From contig JACMZG010001908.1 in assembly GCA_018340805.1 (NCBI GenBank), positions 31,051,394 through 31,115,393 of the forward strand: 64,000 nucleotides of DNA, read 5' to 3'. This document shows positions 24,747 through 36,668 of this stretch, one piece after another. The translations under genes were made by a program, and so were the position numbers. Below the pieces are notes generated by a model. The model saw nothing but the letters and a program-made list of their open reading frames with translations. It was not told where the DNA came from and ran no database searches. Position 1 is the first letter of the stretch; each line of letters opens with the position of its first letter. This stretch comes from Microvelia longipes. Its lineage: Eukaryota > Arthropoda > Insecta > Hemiptera > Veliidae.

Positions 24747-25795
24747 TACATATATAATAGAAAGAGCATAGGACTGTAAACACAATGGAGTTCAATTGAT
24801 AGTATGGTGGGCTTAAGTAAGGGCACCACCCTTACAACAAAACAGTTTTTTAATAAATATAAAAAACTTAAATAGGGGGACTTAAATAGAGAGGGTAGTC
24901 AACACGTAACACTGACACCAGCGCAAAGTGGCCACTCTGGTGGTTAAAAAATAAACTATTTATGTCAAACACCTTTGTACTTTACCCTTTTTATTCTCAA
25001 GAAAAATCATTTATTTTAGCGTAGTTCAAATGGCTGGGCAACCAATATTATTCATTACAGATGAATTTATAACAATAATTATCAAAACATAATTATGACT
25101 AAATTATTTTTGACAAAAAGCTAATTGATTTTAAAATCAAAAGTAATTGTTATAAAAGTTTTATTAAACTGTTCTTATTTTGTTTAAGTTGACAGTGCAT
25201 TCAGTATCTTGAGGGCTCCAGCTTTAACTTTCAACTGCCATTAAATTCTATAATATCCCAGTTCACAATAAATTGTTTGAAATGTAAAAATCAACTTATA
25301 AGTTGAAAGTATGCTCAATTATAAGTATAAAATTTAATAGAATACGTGTGCAGTTAGTAAAAAGGTGGGATTATCGGTTGAATATAACTCATTGATTACT
25401 ATTTTGTCCACAGTGGCCACTCAGCGCTGCAGTTGTTTCCCATGTTGACCAGCTTTTACTGTTTACTCAACAATCTTTACGTAGGTTATATGATTGTTGT
25501 TAAAAACCCTGCTAAACATACTATAAAATTTGTTACAATGACTTTAAGTTTGGAAAAAGGTTATGGGATTATGAAAATTTACATTCACAATATTATACAA
25601 TGTACTTTAAAATAGACTTAAATGATTATTTATTTTTTTAAACTAATATTTACATTATTATTAAATTTAACTTTACATTCCAACAACCAGAAAAAAGTTA
25701 AAAGAATAAAAGTTGTTAAGATGGCAGCCTTCCACCAGAAAACCAGCTTTCATGTTATCAGTAATGCCCTCCTCTATATCTAGTTTATTGAGGGA
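24747..25795. mobile_element. Inverted-repeat element B, copy 2, with another inverted-repeat element inside
   Basis: The left end (ATAGAAAGAGCATAGGACTG) matches the start of copy 1. The right end near 25720-25790, complemented, reads GAGGAGGGCATTACTGATAA and AGCTGGTTTTCTGGTGG, matching the right end of copy 1. Inside, AGCGCAAAGTGGCCACTC near 24920 recurs inverted near 25410-25430 (complement GCGCTGAGTGGCCACTG). This implies a second, nested element of about 0.5 kb. Confidence 0.65.
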
Positions 25796-25892
25796 GGGAA
25801 AAAAGTTTAATTTAGGGAGTCTTGAGAATTGTTTAAATTATATATGTACCAAGTTTGACTCTAATTGGTAGAAATTGTGAAAATTAATTACA

Positions 25893-26460
25893 TGTATAAA
25901 AAATGAAGTACTGAGTCCCTCAGAACTTTTCTGAGAAAAGAACTCTTTTTTACCCCCAGAATATGTGGATCAGCTAATTTTTATTTCCCTACATCTTTAG
26001 ACTTGCTTTGCTTGTCTTTGGACAATAAAAACATCTGTTTCATTCCAGTGGTCACCTGCCCAGGTACTGCCAACTTAAAAGACTTAAAATTAGTAATCCT
26101 ACAAAAACCAAAGTTATACTAGCCCTATTGAAATGAAACTTATACTTTTGTTCACAATTTTGGTTACGCTTGTTCACTACGTCAACTCAATTTAAGCATT
26201 AATCAATTTTTTGTAAAACGTATTCATGTCATTCAATAAAAATTGAAGTAATGCTGATAATGAGATGAAACTGCCACATTTGTTGGTCCTGTGTTTGATA
26301 AAACACTCTGAGAACTACTATGATAACAGATACACTATTACGGACCTAAACTTGATAAAAACCACACAGGAATTCTTAAAAACACCTGAAATGGACAATT
26401 CTGTTGAAATCCCATTTTGAATTTTTAGTGTAAACACAATACTTTTGAAAAGTAAAAGTT
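25893..26460 (+). repeat. Dispersed repeat family A copy
   Basis: Starts near CTGAGTCCCTCAGAAC, has ATGCTGATAATGAGATGAAA at 26250-26275, GATAAAAACCACACAGG near 26355 and AACACAATACTTTTG near 26435. All are in the same order as the full copy. Confidence 0.7.
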
Positions 26461-28050
26461 TACAGTTTAAAAAACAAATTAATCTCTCATTTAAACATAC
26501 CGGTGTAAACGTTACAGTTTTTACTCACTCTAATAAATGTATATTATTTTTTTAATTTTATGCACAAATTGTACAAAATGTATACGCTATTAGATAAAAG
26601 AATAACTTTGTAATCTCTGGTAAAATATTTTTTGTAATAAAAATATTTAATGTAAGAAATAGATAAATACATTACTTTAAATCTTTTAATAAAAAAAAAC
26701 AACTGTATAGCCTAGAAATACTGCGCTGTAGACCTTGTATTTGTTTCTAAACCTCACATTGATTTAGATTTTAATTTATCTGATTTTTAAGATAATTTAT
26801 TTTAGTCCTTTTTTAAGACTGATTTGTTAAAATTAAAATATTCTTTAATTAATTTTGTCATTAAATTGATTTTTAAATGGTAAATATGTTTGATTTAAAA
26901 AGATGAAGTATTTATTGGTTTAAAAGCGCAGTATAATGTGCAATAATGTAAATTATTTTATAATTGATAAATTATTATTAATTATTATAAAGATATTAAG
27001 TATTTACAAATTTTGTTACTTTTATTATTTTGATTCCTTCCTTCTAATTTGCTTTTCAAACAGTTTTTTCCAAATGTGCTATATCTAAAATTCATATTCT
27101 TGATTTTAATTATATCACGTCAAATTATGCAGGAAACTAATTTTTCTCTTTTTACCAACAAAAATCTAAACCAAAAGTGAATAATATTCTATAACACTGG
27201 GGTAACTAATTAGGATGAGTGAAAATATAGTTAATTGCGTCCTTCTTAACTTTGTTCAGGTTTCTTTAATAAGGTATCACTCCTCGCTTAATTAACAAAT
27301 TTATGTACAGTACAAAATACAGAATTAATTTATTGAACCTAAAGAAAAGACAATATAGAAGAGGCTTTATTTACTAAAATTCTTGACTCCCGACTAAAAG
27401 ACAGCCAAACAAATTGTTTGTATGCGTATGTAATGAAAATGAATAAATTAACCTAAAGAAGTACATTTATTTTGTATAATATTTGCATGATTGTAATCTA
27501 CATTACTGATAAAACATTGTTATCAACAAACAGAATAACTCTCTGCTATTGATAAAAAAAATATAAATAAATTACTACTGGTCTATCCACAAAATATTTT
27601 GTTTACTAAATACTTAAACCATGCAGTTATACTTAAACCATTCGTTTGTAAAGAAAATTACTTCCTAGTATAATAAAAAGATATTATCAAACAAATAAAG
27701 GTAATTTAAAAATAATTATACTGGTGGTTGTTTCAAATTATATGTGCCAAGTTTTACTAAGAAGGTAACGAGCAGTTTATGATAAGATCATTACCTCACT
27801 GAGGTGGTCAGTAATTTTTTCCCGCTTCTAACAGGTTTTCCCCTCATGAATGAACTTGATAAATTTTAACTACCCACATCTGGTAGACAGAATATCATTT
27901 TGCGAAAGACACCTAGGAAATGTACCAAGCAAAATGCAATGCTACATTTGGGAACTGTTGCATCATTTTACAAAGAATGTTACATGAAGTATTTACTAGA
28001 GACGAGCAAATTTAACGAATTTTAATTGAAGTTCAGAGTGATTTTAGGAC
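26461..28050. other. AT-rich intergenic DNA, nothing recognised
   Basis: No coding frame, no inverted repeat and no similarity to the other repeats was noticed. The part after 27720 is less AT-biased and may be the start of an older retroelement. Confidence 0.5.
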
Positions 28051-28086
28051 CTGTCGGCGCCCTGATGAGTAGTCGTAACGAAACAG
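28051..28086 (+). ncRNA. Hammerhead ribozyme-like motif (type III arrangement)
   Basis: All core positions of the hammerhead consensus are present in order. Stem III 5' strand CTGT is at 28051-28054 and cleavage-site C at 28055. A six-base GGCGCC is at 28056-28061, CTGATGA at 28062-28068, and stem II region G...C at 28069-28079. GAAA is at 28080-28083, and its last A plus CAG (28084-28086) pair with CTGT. The weak points are stem II (two clear pairs) and stem I: GGCGCC is too short to fold on itself but is self-complementary, so it could pair between two RNA copies. Function is inferred, not shown. Confidence 0.45.
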
Positions 28087-28194
28087 AGTGGGACATGCCA
28101 TTATGTCGAGCCATCAGTGATGATAAATGTCAAATAATGGAATATTTACTAGTTATAGCATTACATTTATAATCCTCTCACACAATTATATTGC

Positions 28195-28260
28195 ATCAAC
28201 TATTCATGTTTTCCAAAACTCGGTAATATCAAAAGTTACACATCAAATACTTATCAGTTG
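28195..28260 (+). repeat. Short dispersed repeat D, copy 2
   Basis: ATTCATGTTTTCCAAAACTC and its flanks match 3598-3665 with substitutions. It follows the hammerhead-like motif by about 110 bp, but copy 1 has no such motif upstream. Confidence 0.5.
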
Positions 28261-28329
28261 TTTTCTACTTTGAGATAAGTAAATGCTGAATAAAGTTACA
28301 CACCCTTAAAAGACTACATTTGGTTAAAT

Positions 28330-28760
28330 AAAATGGACTTTGGAAGTAACTCAGGACCTCCTCTAAGCAGAAACTGGACTACTGACTGGTCACTGTCACC
28401 TCAAAAAACACCATTAGTATCTTTACCATAACCCAGTGTGTAGGCTTTGTGATTCCGAAACTGCCTCTCACATACTTCTGAGATGTGAAGCCCTAGCCTT
28501 TCAAAGGTTCTCCAACTTTGGTAGCAGCAATCTCACGAAGTTTGACTGACTCTATTAATGAATCACTGGTCACTAAACCTAGTCTGGGGAAAAGGATTAT
28601 TCTAACCTGGACCAATTGAGGGGATTGTACAATAGACTTCCAGTCGCAGTGCAAATAGGGTCTATCCTCGACTCCAACCCCAATCATTATTAATAATGGG
28701 ACCACCGAGAGACTGGCACAGCTAATAACCTTACTCTACTAGTCCCTAGCATTTTGTTGT
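28330..28760 (+). mobile_element. C-terminal remnant of a non-LTR retrotransposon (RNase H end and Cys/His motif)
   Basis: In one forward frame the DNA reads ETGLLTGHCHLKKHH, a stop, then HNPVCRLCDSETASHILLRC (about 28367-28485). The GH-x-L-x-H pattern and C-x2-C-x8-H-x4-C match the end of RNase H-bearing LINE polyproteins (Jockey/R1-like groups). The in-frame stop and missing upstream part make it dead. The frame on the opposite strand is a shadow. Confidence 0.75.
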
Positions 28761-30894
28761 AAAGAAAATTTAAGATTACTCAGCTAGTTTTTTTAACCTT
28801 AATCTTAACAAAATTTTCCTCATCAGCTTTTAAATTTCGGGCCCTTTTAATTTTCCTCTTCTTTCCGTCAAGAAAATATTCACAGATCTGAAATATATAA
28901 CCCGAACAGTGATTGAATAAGGAAATATAAGAAATAAATAATCAGTTTAATTATTCATAATTTTATTTTTCATCACATTATACTTTACAACAAAAGAAAA
29001 TAAAAATTGAGCAAAGTTCCAACACTTACTCTTTTCAGTCTGTAATTTTCTTTTTAAAAAATTCACATTAAATCCATACATAATTATTTGGGTAGTCATT
29101 ATTGTGAAAACAAATCAAGAAATAAGAGAACAACCTCTAAAATTTACATAGAAACCACACGATATTTGTCCACAATTCTATCAAAAAATTATGTTTCATT
29201 TTAATTAATTTTTACACAAATGATTACATTATACAAATATTATCAATTTTTATTTACAAGATTTAGCAAATTATAATGCCTTGTACAATATTAAAGAGCT
29301 TTTTTCTGATTCTAACCAAACTGAATAATGATATTATGAAGACATTAAAAAAACAAATGCACCCCTACTCCGTTTAAATTTTGAAAAGTTTTGCATATAT
29401 TAATGTAATTTGGGTTACATGACTAGTGAAAAGAGAAGTTTATTTTAGCAGTATGATCATTGAGATGTTACAACTAGACATGGGCTATCAGATTTAGCAC
29501 ATTTTTAATAGAAAATTATTGTAAGGATGAGGCATGTCATAAAAAGAGTGTAGGGATCGATTCCACTTTTGCTCCTTATTCTGAATAACAACACATAAAA
29601 AAACAAATGGATGTAAAAAAAAGTAACTTTAACTCATATAACAGAACGTTCAAAATATAGAAGACAAACAATGTTCAAAAGGCAACAATGATTGATCTAA
29701 TATAACCTGAACACATTAGTAGATGAGGTTACACAGGGATCTGCAAAATTCTACTAATACTTAGAGGGAGGACTTAACACTGTTAAGGGAAATAAGACAG
29801 TTTCCGTAAGGTGCCATAAAAGTACCCACTCCTACGAAACCTAGACTAGAGACTACCTGCCTCTCTACACCCCCCTATCAGTGCATACTTATAATGCACC
29901 CTGCAAACAACAGGCATTTTTCAGTGATGTCACCTTAAATCTCTTTATACAACACAGATAATTAAAGAATATATAGATATATTCTTATACATTGCAATAG
30001 ATAATCACAACTTATTTTAAATTAATGTTACTTAATACAACACAAAATAGTTGACAAATAATGTAATATTTAAGTGAAATTGTAATTATAATAAAAATTT
30101 AAAAATGACATCATCAATGTACAGTTATGGCAACAAGAAAAATATTTTTTCCAATTACTTGATATTGGCAGGACACAATGCTACATATCATTACAGATGC
30201 CATTATAAAAGTTACATACTTGTTTCATTAATTATGCTAAACAGTTCAAAATGTAAAGGACAGAGAAAACCTAACCTGAATATTATAAAATATATCTTCA
30301 TAAATACAAAATTTAATAAATAATACAGAGACATAATAGATTTATTTTACACATTACATTTTATAAAATGTCTAGATACACTAGAATTGGAAAACAGATC
30401 AAATGTATTGTATGCTGGCCTTTAAAAGCATTCGATAATAGGTTTCAATTTAAAACTTTAAAACAATTAAGTAACTCTTATGAAGATGGCCTCAAAATAT
30501 TTTTCTTCCAACCCTTAAATAAATAATGATATAACCTTAACAAATTTGTTGTAAAGAGATCAAATAAACAATAAAAAATTAATAAGTTAATTATTGGGTT
30601 TAGAACTTGATAATCTGTAATACAACAATACTTTCACAATGTTAAATATGTTCATTAAAAGATAAACAAGATCCTGATATCAAACAAATAAGTAATTTAC
30701 AACTATCTTCCTTCATTATTTAAGGATTTTTTTGATTAATAAAATAAATTCAAATTTATTATTTTGATAAATATAAGCCATGGGTTTACCGTGATATTGT
30801 GAAATGCATGTATTATTGACTAAGAAATATGCTGGCCAGTTAATGTTCTTGTGCCAAAAAGTCTTTTCTATACTAAATTTTAACTAAATAGGAT
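28761..30894. other. AT-rich intergenic DNA with one partial inverted-repeat element
   Basis: Between about 29745 and 29905, GAGGGAGGACTTAAC and AAGACAGTTTCCGTAAGGTG resemble the element at 31111-31561 (its complement reads GACAGTTTTCTTAGGTGCC), so a partial copy lies here. The rest shows no gene and no recognised repeat. Confidence 0.5.
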
Positions 30895-31080
30895 AATTTT
30901 TCAATTTTTATATACAACGTATTCAAGTCATTTGATAAAAATTGAACTAATGCTGATAATGAGATAAAACTTTGTACACATTGGTCTCTTATATGGCTAC
31001 TTGCAAGCAAAATATTTAATTGATAGAAACATTTCTCTGTAATTTATAAAGATTCCAAATTTTTGCTGTCATTAAATTAA
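30895..31080 (+). repeat. Dispersed repeat family A, middle fragment
   Basis: It carries TTGAACTAATGCTGATAATG and the following ATGGCTACTTGC part of the family. Both ends are missing. Confidence 0.65.
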
Positions 31081-31110
31081 GGCAAAGACTAATCTTTTCC
31101 TACTACTAGG

Positions 31111-31561
31111 GTATACACAAAGAGACTAATACTATTAGAGGGAGGATACAAAAGCTCTTATCATTCCTTGGGTAGCTAGGTGCCGTAAGGGTACATTGGT
31201 GACGTCTATTTTTTTTTATTTTTACTAATTAATTACAATATTACATTATTTTTTGACTATTCTGTTTTAAATCAAGTTTAATGAATTTAAAATAAGATTT
31301 ATTATCTATTGGATGTCTTCTTTAATTGTTAGTGTTGAATAAAGTGGTTTAATGTGGCTCACTGAAAAATGTCCGCCGTTAGTAGAGTGCATGCTACAAT
31401 AGGAGTTGTAGAGGGGTGGGGGAGTATCTAGTCCCTCTCTAGGGAGACTATAGTAGGGGTAAGTACAGATACGGCACCTAAGAAAACTGTCTCACCTCCA
31501 GACCCCTTATCACTGTTTTAATAGGGTTCTGTACTCCCTGAAATAGTCTCTTTGGGTATAC
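31111..31561. mobile_element. Short inverted-repeat (MITE-like) element, 451 bp
   Basis: The left end GTATACACAAAGAGACTA is matched by the complement of the right end, GTATACCCAAAGAGACTA. No coding frame lies between. Flanking TATA at both ends would fit insertion at TA, as in the Tc1/mariner group, but this is inference from ends alone. Confidence 0.7.
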
Positions 31562-32244
31562 ATGAAGAAAAGTAAAAAGATAATCAACAGATAAGGATGT
31601 TTCTTTTTCATTGAGTCTGTAAAAAAAGGACTATTAATAGACAAGAAAGTTTCTTTGTCATTAAAAACATTCCACAATCCAAGGAAACCCTTAGCTAATT
31701 TTGTTTACGGAAAGCGTGTTAAAAAATAACATTACTCAGACCAGGAATACGAGGAGAGACTTTAAAATATTAATAAATTTAATAATCAGTAAACTAAATT
31801 TATAATCAGTGAGTTTGTATTTTTATTTACCTTCTTAGGACTTCAAGATTGCTAAGCCTGTATGTCAATGAAAGAGGGATCAATATTAAATCATATTTGT
31901 TTTGGATTTTACAGTATTTTTAATTTAAAGCATTCAGAACCATCTTAATTTTTTTTTAAATGCCTTAATTTACAATTTACAAACAAGGAGTAATAAATCG
32001 AGTATTTAAGATAATAACTCCAAAGAATAAAAAGTAAACTAAAGTAACTCAAAATTCTAATAATTAAATTGTATACCTAAAACATTATAATATTAATTCA
32101 TACTTCTCACTTCATATTAATTAAATTTACAATAAAAATACTTAAATATTAACAAAATTAAAAAACAAATAATATGGCCAAAGTTTTTTTTTCTAACTTT
32201 TGTTTAATTAAATTATATAATACATAAATTCATTTATAAAAACA
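31562..32244. other. AT-rich intergenic DNA, nothing recognised
   Basis: Seen on both strands: no gene, no microsatellite, no repeat match. Confidence 0.5.
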
Positions 32245-32850
32245 TAAAAAACCGGGCACGGAATACCTTTTCCTCACCACAAAAGATTTGCTTTGCTCAT
32301 CCTCATAATAGGAAAATCACCAAATTTGTACAACACGTCTTCAGACTCGCTTCGGTAGTCCTCAGTTAATACATTGGTTTTACATCTAGGCACTGACCTT
32401 GATCAATGATTCTTAGCTTTTATAATCTTACAAAAACCATGGGTATCTAAAAATGTATAAAAGTAATTCGATTTAACTAATTCTGATAATGAGATCAAAA
32501 TTAGCACATATTTTGGTCTCATATATGACTACTCTCTAATATATCTATGCATGAATATATGACTTATCACATATCGATCAAAACATTTTTCCGCTTTTAA
32601 TGAATTTTTAAAAAGTTAAGTCATTATTAATGGTTAATAATGCCATAAAAATATTTTACAGATAGCACAACAACTCTTTAAGATAGATTTTCGTACCAAG
32701 TTTCAATTCTAGTATAAATACGCTGGGAGCTACACACACACACACGGACAACTTTGTGAAAACACTCAAACAGATAATTCAAGTAAAATCCCCTTTTGGT
32801 TTCAAATTTTCAGATTTTTTTTGCAAACACAATACTTTTTGTATTTTGTA
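32245..32850 (+). repeat. Dispersed repeat family A copy
   Basis: It has a CGGGCACGGAATACCTTTTC start, then TTTGCTCATCCTCA, CTGATAATGAGATC, a CACACACACACGGACAACTT part and CAAACACAATACTTTTTG, in family order. Confidence 0.75.
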
Positions 32851-33477
32851 CTATTGTATAAATGAAGACAAGCAAAAATAAAACTTCAATTAATCGTGTC
32901 TGATTAAAGCTAGTATTTGTCTAATTTCAAAATAATGATACCTAGTATTTTACAATAATAAATATTAATAAATCTAGTCATCTAAAATGTGACCAATAAA
33001 TCAGATCAATAGGGAATTTATTACATTATTTTTTAAGCAAAATATAAGGTTATCTTATCTTTTTAAAAAGATAAATCAATATTTTGTGTACAATTCTTTA
33101 TATATTTATTTTGAATTATGAAAGTATTTAAAATTTTAATTAGTAAAATTAACTTATTATTTCTTTTAATAGCCAAGATTTAAATGACAAGCTTCTACTA
33201 ACTAGGTAGCAGCATAAAAATATATTTTGCAAGAATGAAAAATTGTCAAAACTAAACAAACACATGAAGCTAAAACCAAAAATATTAATTACATACATCA
33301 GACAAGGAAAAGATAATTTGTAAGAAAAAATAAATAATTATAAAATAACAAACAAGGTAAAAATACATTTAGTCTGATTAGAAGCAAGATTATTTAGTCA
33401 TAGAAACAAAATTATAAAAATAAGTATAAGAGCCAATGAAAGAAGCATGTATTTAACATTTTAAAAAGATGCACACA

Positions 33478-33479
33478 CA

Positions 33480-33546
<67 letters not shown>

Positions 33547-33564
33547 ATAATATATATATATATT
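33478..33564. repeat. TA microsatellite
   Basis: TA dinucleotides with short interruptions. Confidence 0.95.
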
Positions 33565-34254
33565 GAAATTAACAGATAAAATAGTTTCCGATAAAACTGA
33601 TATTTTGTTTCTAGTACAAATAGTTTTCACAGCCCAGTTGGTCTTATGAAAATTGCTGGGTATACTCCCTGGATTTTGCTTCAACATTAAGAAATAACGG
33701 CAAAAACCTCCTATGATAACTTGACGAATCCAGGCCAAAACAGTGATGCAATTAATCTCTTGCAACTGTTTTTATGACATGTTTCTTAGAAATCAAAAAG
33801 TATACAGTAATATTATGCTACAAAAAGCATTCTAAACACCCATAACTTCTGGCTAAATTACAATAATTAGAAACTTAACAAATATAATTTTATTACCATA
33901 AATCTTAATAAAGCTTAACTTGGATAAAGGTTGCAATGAAAGCTATCGCAATAGTGGAGTGTTGTGATCAACACAGTACTATATTACTACCTTGCTCTAT
34001 GTTAAGAAGGTAGTAGGGAAAGTAAATACTCAAACAGCCCAAAAGTTATTTTGATAATTTAGACTTCTACTATCAAGTTCACAATTAAATTGAATGTAGC
34101 CTATTTACTATGGTGTAAAGAGAGTTCTCGACTTGAGTAAGTTTTCAGGTTACCAACCACCTTAGAAGAACAGAATAAAAATTTCCAGATTTTTTAACTC
34201 TTAAGTATTGAGAGATGATTCATCGCAACTTCAATAATGTATTATTTTAAATTT

Positions 34255-34830
34255 TAAAAAAATTAAGCGAAAAATTGGGCACAAGGTACCTTGGAACTTT
34301 TCCTAACTTTATGATCAAACAAAAACCATAAATGTAATTTTGCTGTATGGAAACGAAACTTAGTGTACTTATTTAATAAGTAAAGAGACACATTAGAACT
34401 AAATTTCATCTCAATTAGATTACTTTTTTATTTTTACAAGTTTTTAAAAAATGTAAACTAAAAATTCATTAAACAAAAATTTAAGTAATTTTGAAAATGA
34501 GGTGAAATTTAGCACTCATATATGTTTACATGCATGCCAAATTTCAAATGAATCAAAAGATATTTCCACTTTTTATGGATTTTTAAACATTTTTACTGTC
34601 ATTATTTTCAGTTAATATCATAAAAAAATATTTTCCAAATAGCACAACTAGAAATAAAAGTTGTTTTTCGTACAAAGTTTCAACTCTCTAATATTAGTAT
34701 TCTGCATATCAGACAGACAACTTTGTGAAAACCATTCAGAGGTGTTTTAATAGCCTGAAACAGATAATTCAGGAGGATTCCCTGTTTTGGATTTTTTTTG
34801 CAATCACAATATTTTTCCTACATACCTACA
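34255..34830 (+). repeat. Dispersed repeat family A copy
   Basis: The start has TTGGGCACAAGGTACCTTGG, with GAAACTTAGTGTACTTATTT, ATGAGGTGAAATTTAGCAC and GACAACTTTGTGAAAACCAT in order. Confidence 0.75.
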
Positions 34831-36606
34831 GTATGTAGGTATGTAAAATTATAAGGAAAAGTAAAAAATTATTTCTATAGTTATATAAAAACAACTAAAC
34901 AAAGTACAGCATAGTTTCAGGAATAACAAAATTTGAATTAAATTAAAATTGGACCAAAACACAAGTCAACATTGATTTATTTCAATAGCTAAACTATTTG
35001 TCTTTTCACTACAAGAGGTCATTAGATTAGTGGCACCTTTTTTAACACCTGACACTACAAATAAATTTAAACTAGACTCAAAACTATGCTTTTGCATTTT
35101 ATGATCCAATTTTATGATTGTTTAGTCAGTATCAATTTCACTGTTAAAGTACAGACAAAAATCTATACAGGATGGACATTTCAGATGCACTAATCAATCT
35201 TTAAAAGGTAAAACATGGCCCTAGACTTTCAAAAATAGTTTCTAATCCTAGGGAGTTTACTCAAGAGAGTTTAAATTTATCATTATATGTTTGGTAACTA
35301 TTATTATAATTTGGTTATTTTGTTACTACTTTTGGTGACCACAAAAGTGATATTAACTGTTCCATAAAAACTACAATAAATCCTACAAAATTTTATTCTA
35401 ATATCATTATATTCAAAAATTTTTACTAAGCTTTTCATGCATCTTCATTTTTCGGTAATTTTTTATCAATAAATTGATAGACATACATAATAGATTTGTG
35501 TATTTTTAATAAAAATCTAGATTTTTATTAAAAATATAAAAATCTATTATGCATGTTTACCAATTAATTGATGAAAAAGTACCAGAAAATTATGACAGTG
35601 ATACAAAATTTCTTAAGATTAATTTTAGTTACCTAAACAGTCAATAATATGGTACACTCTAATTTAACATTTCAAGATTCTAAAATTACCATATTACAGT
35701 AACAGTTACCACAAGAAATATGGTAAATATGAACTCTCATGAGACAACTTCAAAAGTCAAAGATGACATAGACATGACAATAACATAGATTCATGTTATC
35801 CCTGTATGTTGTTAGTATGAAATGTTCTATCGTCAAATTAAGATACTGAAACATACATATTTGAGGAAATTTGGGGAAATCTATGCATAATTTCCACAAT
35901 ACTATACTTTCTACTTGGGATAAAGCTAATAATGCACACTTCCTGTTCTAGGTTACAAAAATTAAATGATTCGTTTTTGTTATCTCTATCAAATGATAGG
36001 TGAGAGTTAAGTAAGAGTAATATTAAAAAAGAGACAATCTTTAAATCAAACAATACTAACACCCTCCAATATTTTGATGCCTTGGGTCAGTGTTGCGCCT
36101 AGTGGTCTGAAAAAAATTATTGACTGGGGTAGGGGACATGTAAACTTCTCAAGAGGCACTTCTCAAGAGTATAAAAGTTAAGTATCACTGCCCAAGATTA
36201 CGTTACAAAAAGATAATTTATATGGTGATTGTGCCCCTGCATAGAGTATTAAGTTTTAAAAAATATTTTAAATTTATAATTATTTTTTATTCTAGTACAT
36301 AAAAAACATTAATAACTATTCTTTATTATTTACTTACAATCAATTCATTTATGTTTTCAATTAATTAACATACTAAAAAATTAAATTTCAATTTGATTTA
36401 TACACATGTTTTATTTCATTTTATCTAACTTTAAAACCTAAATAAAAAAAATAAAAACAGTAAATAAAAATAAACAAATGTAATAAAAAAACAAATTTAT
36501 ACAGTGTGAACTCATAAATACATATTATCCTCTTCGAAGGGTTGTAACAGTTGTAAGAAAAATATAATTAAAAAATTGAGTACCTCAGAACTTTTTCACC
36601 ACATTG

Positions 36607-36607
<1 letters not shown>
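34831..36607. other. Intergenic DNA with one palindrome
   Basis: Apart from the palindrome at 35447-35590 and a ~30 bp family A start fragment near 36573-36604, nothing is recognised. No coding frame resembles a known protein. Confidence 0.5.
35447..35590. repeat. Imperfect palindrome, ~72 bp arms
   Basis: The centre is TCTAGA at 35516-35521. The left arm CATTTTCGGTAATTTTTTAT and onward is mirrored by the right arm to GTACCAGAAAAT, with several mismatches. As RNA or single-stranded DNA it would fold into one hairpin. It may be a small foldback element. Confidence 0.7.
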
Positions 36608-36657
<50 letters not shown>

Positions 36658-36668
36658 TATATATATAC
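36608..36668. repeat. TA microsatellite
   Basis: TA run directly after a family A start fragment. Confidence 0.95.

Noticed and set aside
28493..28705. Minus-strand open frame of 70 codons
   Set aside because: It is the shadow of the LINE RNase H-end remnant on the plus strand.
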